From contig CP093830.1 of the NCBI GenBank assembly GCA_033063855.1, positions 6,386,854 to 6,450,853 of the forward strand: a stretch of 64,000 nt of DNA, given 5' to 3'. This DNA is from Smittia aterrima. Lineage: Eukaryota; Arthropoda; Insecta; Diptera; Chironomidae. The notes beneath the pieces were generated by a model. The model was not told the DNA's origin, made no database searches, and was given only the letters and a program-made list of their open reading frames with translations. A program made the translations under genes and the position numbers. This document shows, one piece after another, positions 63,058-64,000 of the stretch (within the stretch, counting starts at the first letter, position 1; each line of letters begins with the position of its first letter).

Positions 63058-64000
63058 ATGCACCAAATTGCTACCTTTGGATTGCGTTTCATTGCAACGA
63101 TCAAATTGTTGATGATACAAATCAAACTTTCAACCAGAAAGTTATACTGTCGTCGAACGATCAGTGATACGGAACAATCTTCAAACTCTTTTTTTCTTTA
63201 AGACCAAATTTTAATTGAAACTTCAATGATTTGTAAACAGCGATCTCTGTTGTTCCAATTTGTTCCAACCGCACATGAGAAAAAAAAACCAACAATTTGT
63301 TATGCAAATGAAGGACGTGAAAGGCGATTTTTCTTGGAAACTTTTTCAATATTCATCAATCTTGATGAGCCACTGACTTGTCAGCTATTAAAATATTTCG
63401 TGATCCTGTGGTCTCATGTTTTATGATCTTCAATGATTTGTTCTCTTAGAAAAAAAAAATGTTTCGAGAGTCAATCATAAATCATCTTCAAGATTTAGAG
63501 CAAAAGGAAAAATTTGTTTGACAAGAGAAAAATGAATCAAAAATTTAATAAAAATGTTTGAAGAGTTAAAGTGTTTGCATGAGTCGTTTAACTGGCAAAC
63601 GACCTTCAATGGAATTTTAAAAGTTTGTAAACGAAGTCGATTTCTACGCAGAGAGTGAAAGAGAATTGGCGAGAGAAGTCAACTCTGACGACCTTGACGC
63701 CGGCAGGCTTTGCGATAAGTTTTATTCATTCCTGATCCATCTTGATCGGATTCTTGTTGAGAATTTTGTTTTGACGACTTCCAATTCTTAAGTCAATTCA
63801 ATCATTTAGTCACGAATGTTTGCTGATCAAACCACGCGAAGCTTCGATCAATCATTTGCTTACAAAGTGCGATCACTTGCCGATGAGCCACTCAAAATAA
63901 AACAATCTTTTGAAACGCTTCAAAGTAAAGCAAACAAGAGAAAATGCAAATCTTTAAAAGTTTCATTTGCATTAAGAGCTCTTGTGAAACATCGACGGAA
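63058..64000. other. Upstream region of the secreted-protein gene
   Basis: AT-rich flank to the end of the window. I see no supported coding sequence, RNA gene or repeat. The short ORFs here have no recognisable content. Confidence 0.4.

Overview
The window looks like nuclear DNA of an insect, most likely a lower (nematoceran) dipteran such as a midge. Ribosomal protein S13, cystathionine gamma-lyase and TMEM132 are all recognisable. Most introns are 55-75 bp with GT-AG ends, CpG is not visibly depleted, and I see no transposons, CRISPR arrays or operons. The dipteran placement is inferred from protein similarity and gene structure; I could not run a search. All exon models were built by hand and checked for reading-frame continuity.

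Left part (1-8960) is gene-dense. In order: cystathionine gamma-lyase (minus); an LRR-BTB chimeric protein (minus); a divergently transcribed secreted LRR/coiled-coil protein of the same N-terminal family (plus), whose ATG is split by an intron; a tRNA-Asn(GTT) gene (minus); a C2H2 zinc-finger protein (minus); a small three-exon gene with one in-frame TAG (minus, possible pseudogene); and an F-box/LRR protein with a basic N-terminal tail (plus).

The middle (about 9057-55769) is one long plus-strand gene. It encodes a TMEM132-family single-pass membrane protein (fly detonator) in 14 coding exons, 1360 residues. Its signal-peptide exon is separated from exon 2 by a 34.8 kb intron. That intron contains a near-perfect zero-nucleotide recursive splice (ratchet) site at 33796|33797. 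Its putative 5' leader is rich in short upstream ORFs. Intron 12 contains the complete RpS13 gene on the opposite strand, with a TCT/5'TOP-type start.

The right part (55770-64000) is an AT-rich non-coding stretch followed by a minus-strand, three-exon gene for an unrecognised secreted, Gly/Ser-rich protein with a TATA promoter.

The best leads for something new are the LRR-BTB chimera, in which an extracellular-type LRR module without a signal peptide is joined to a BTB domain, and the ratchet site in the TMEM132 intron.
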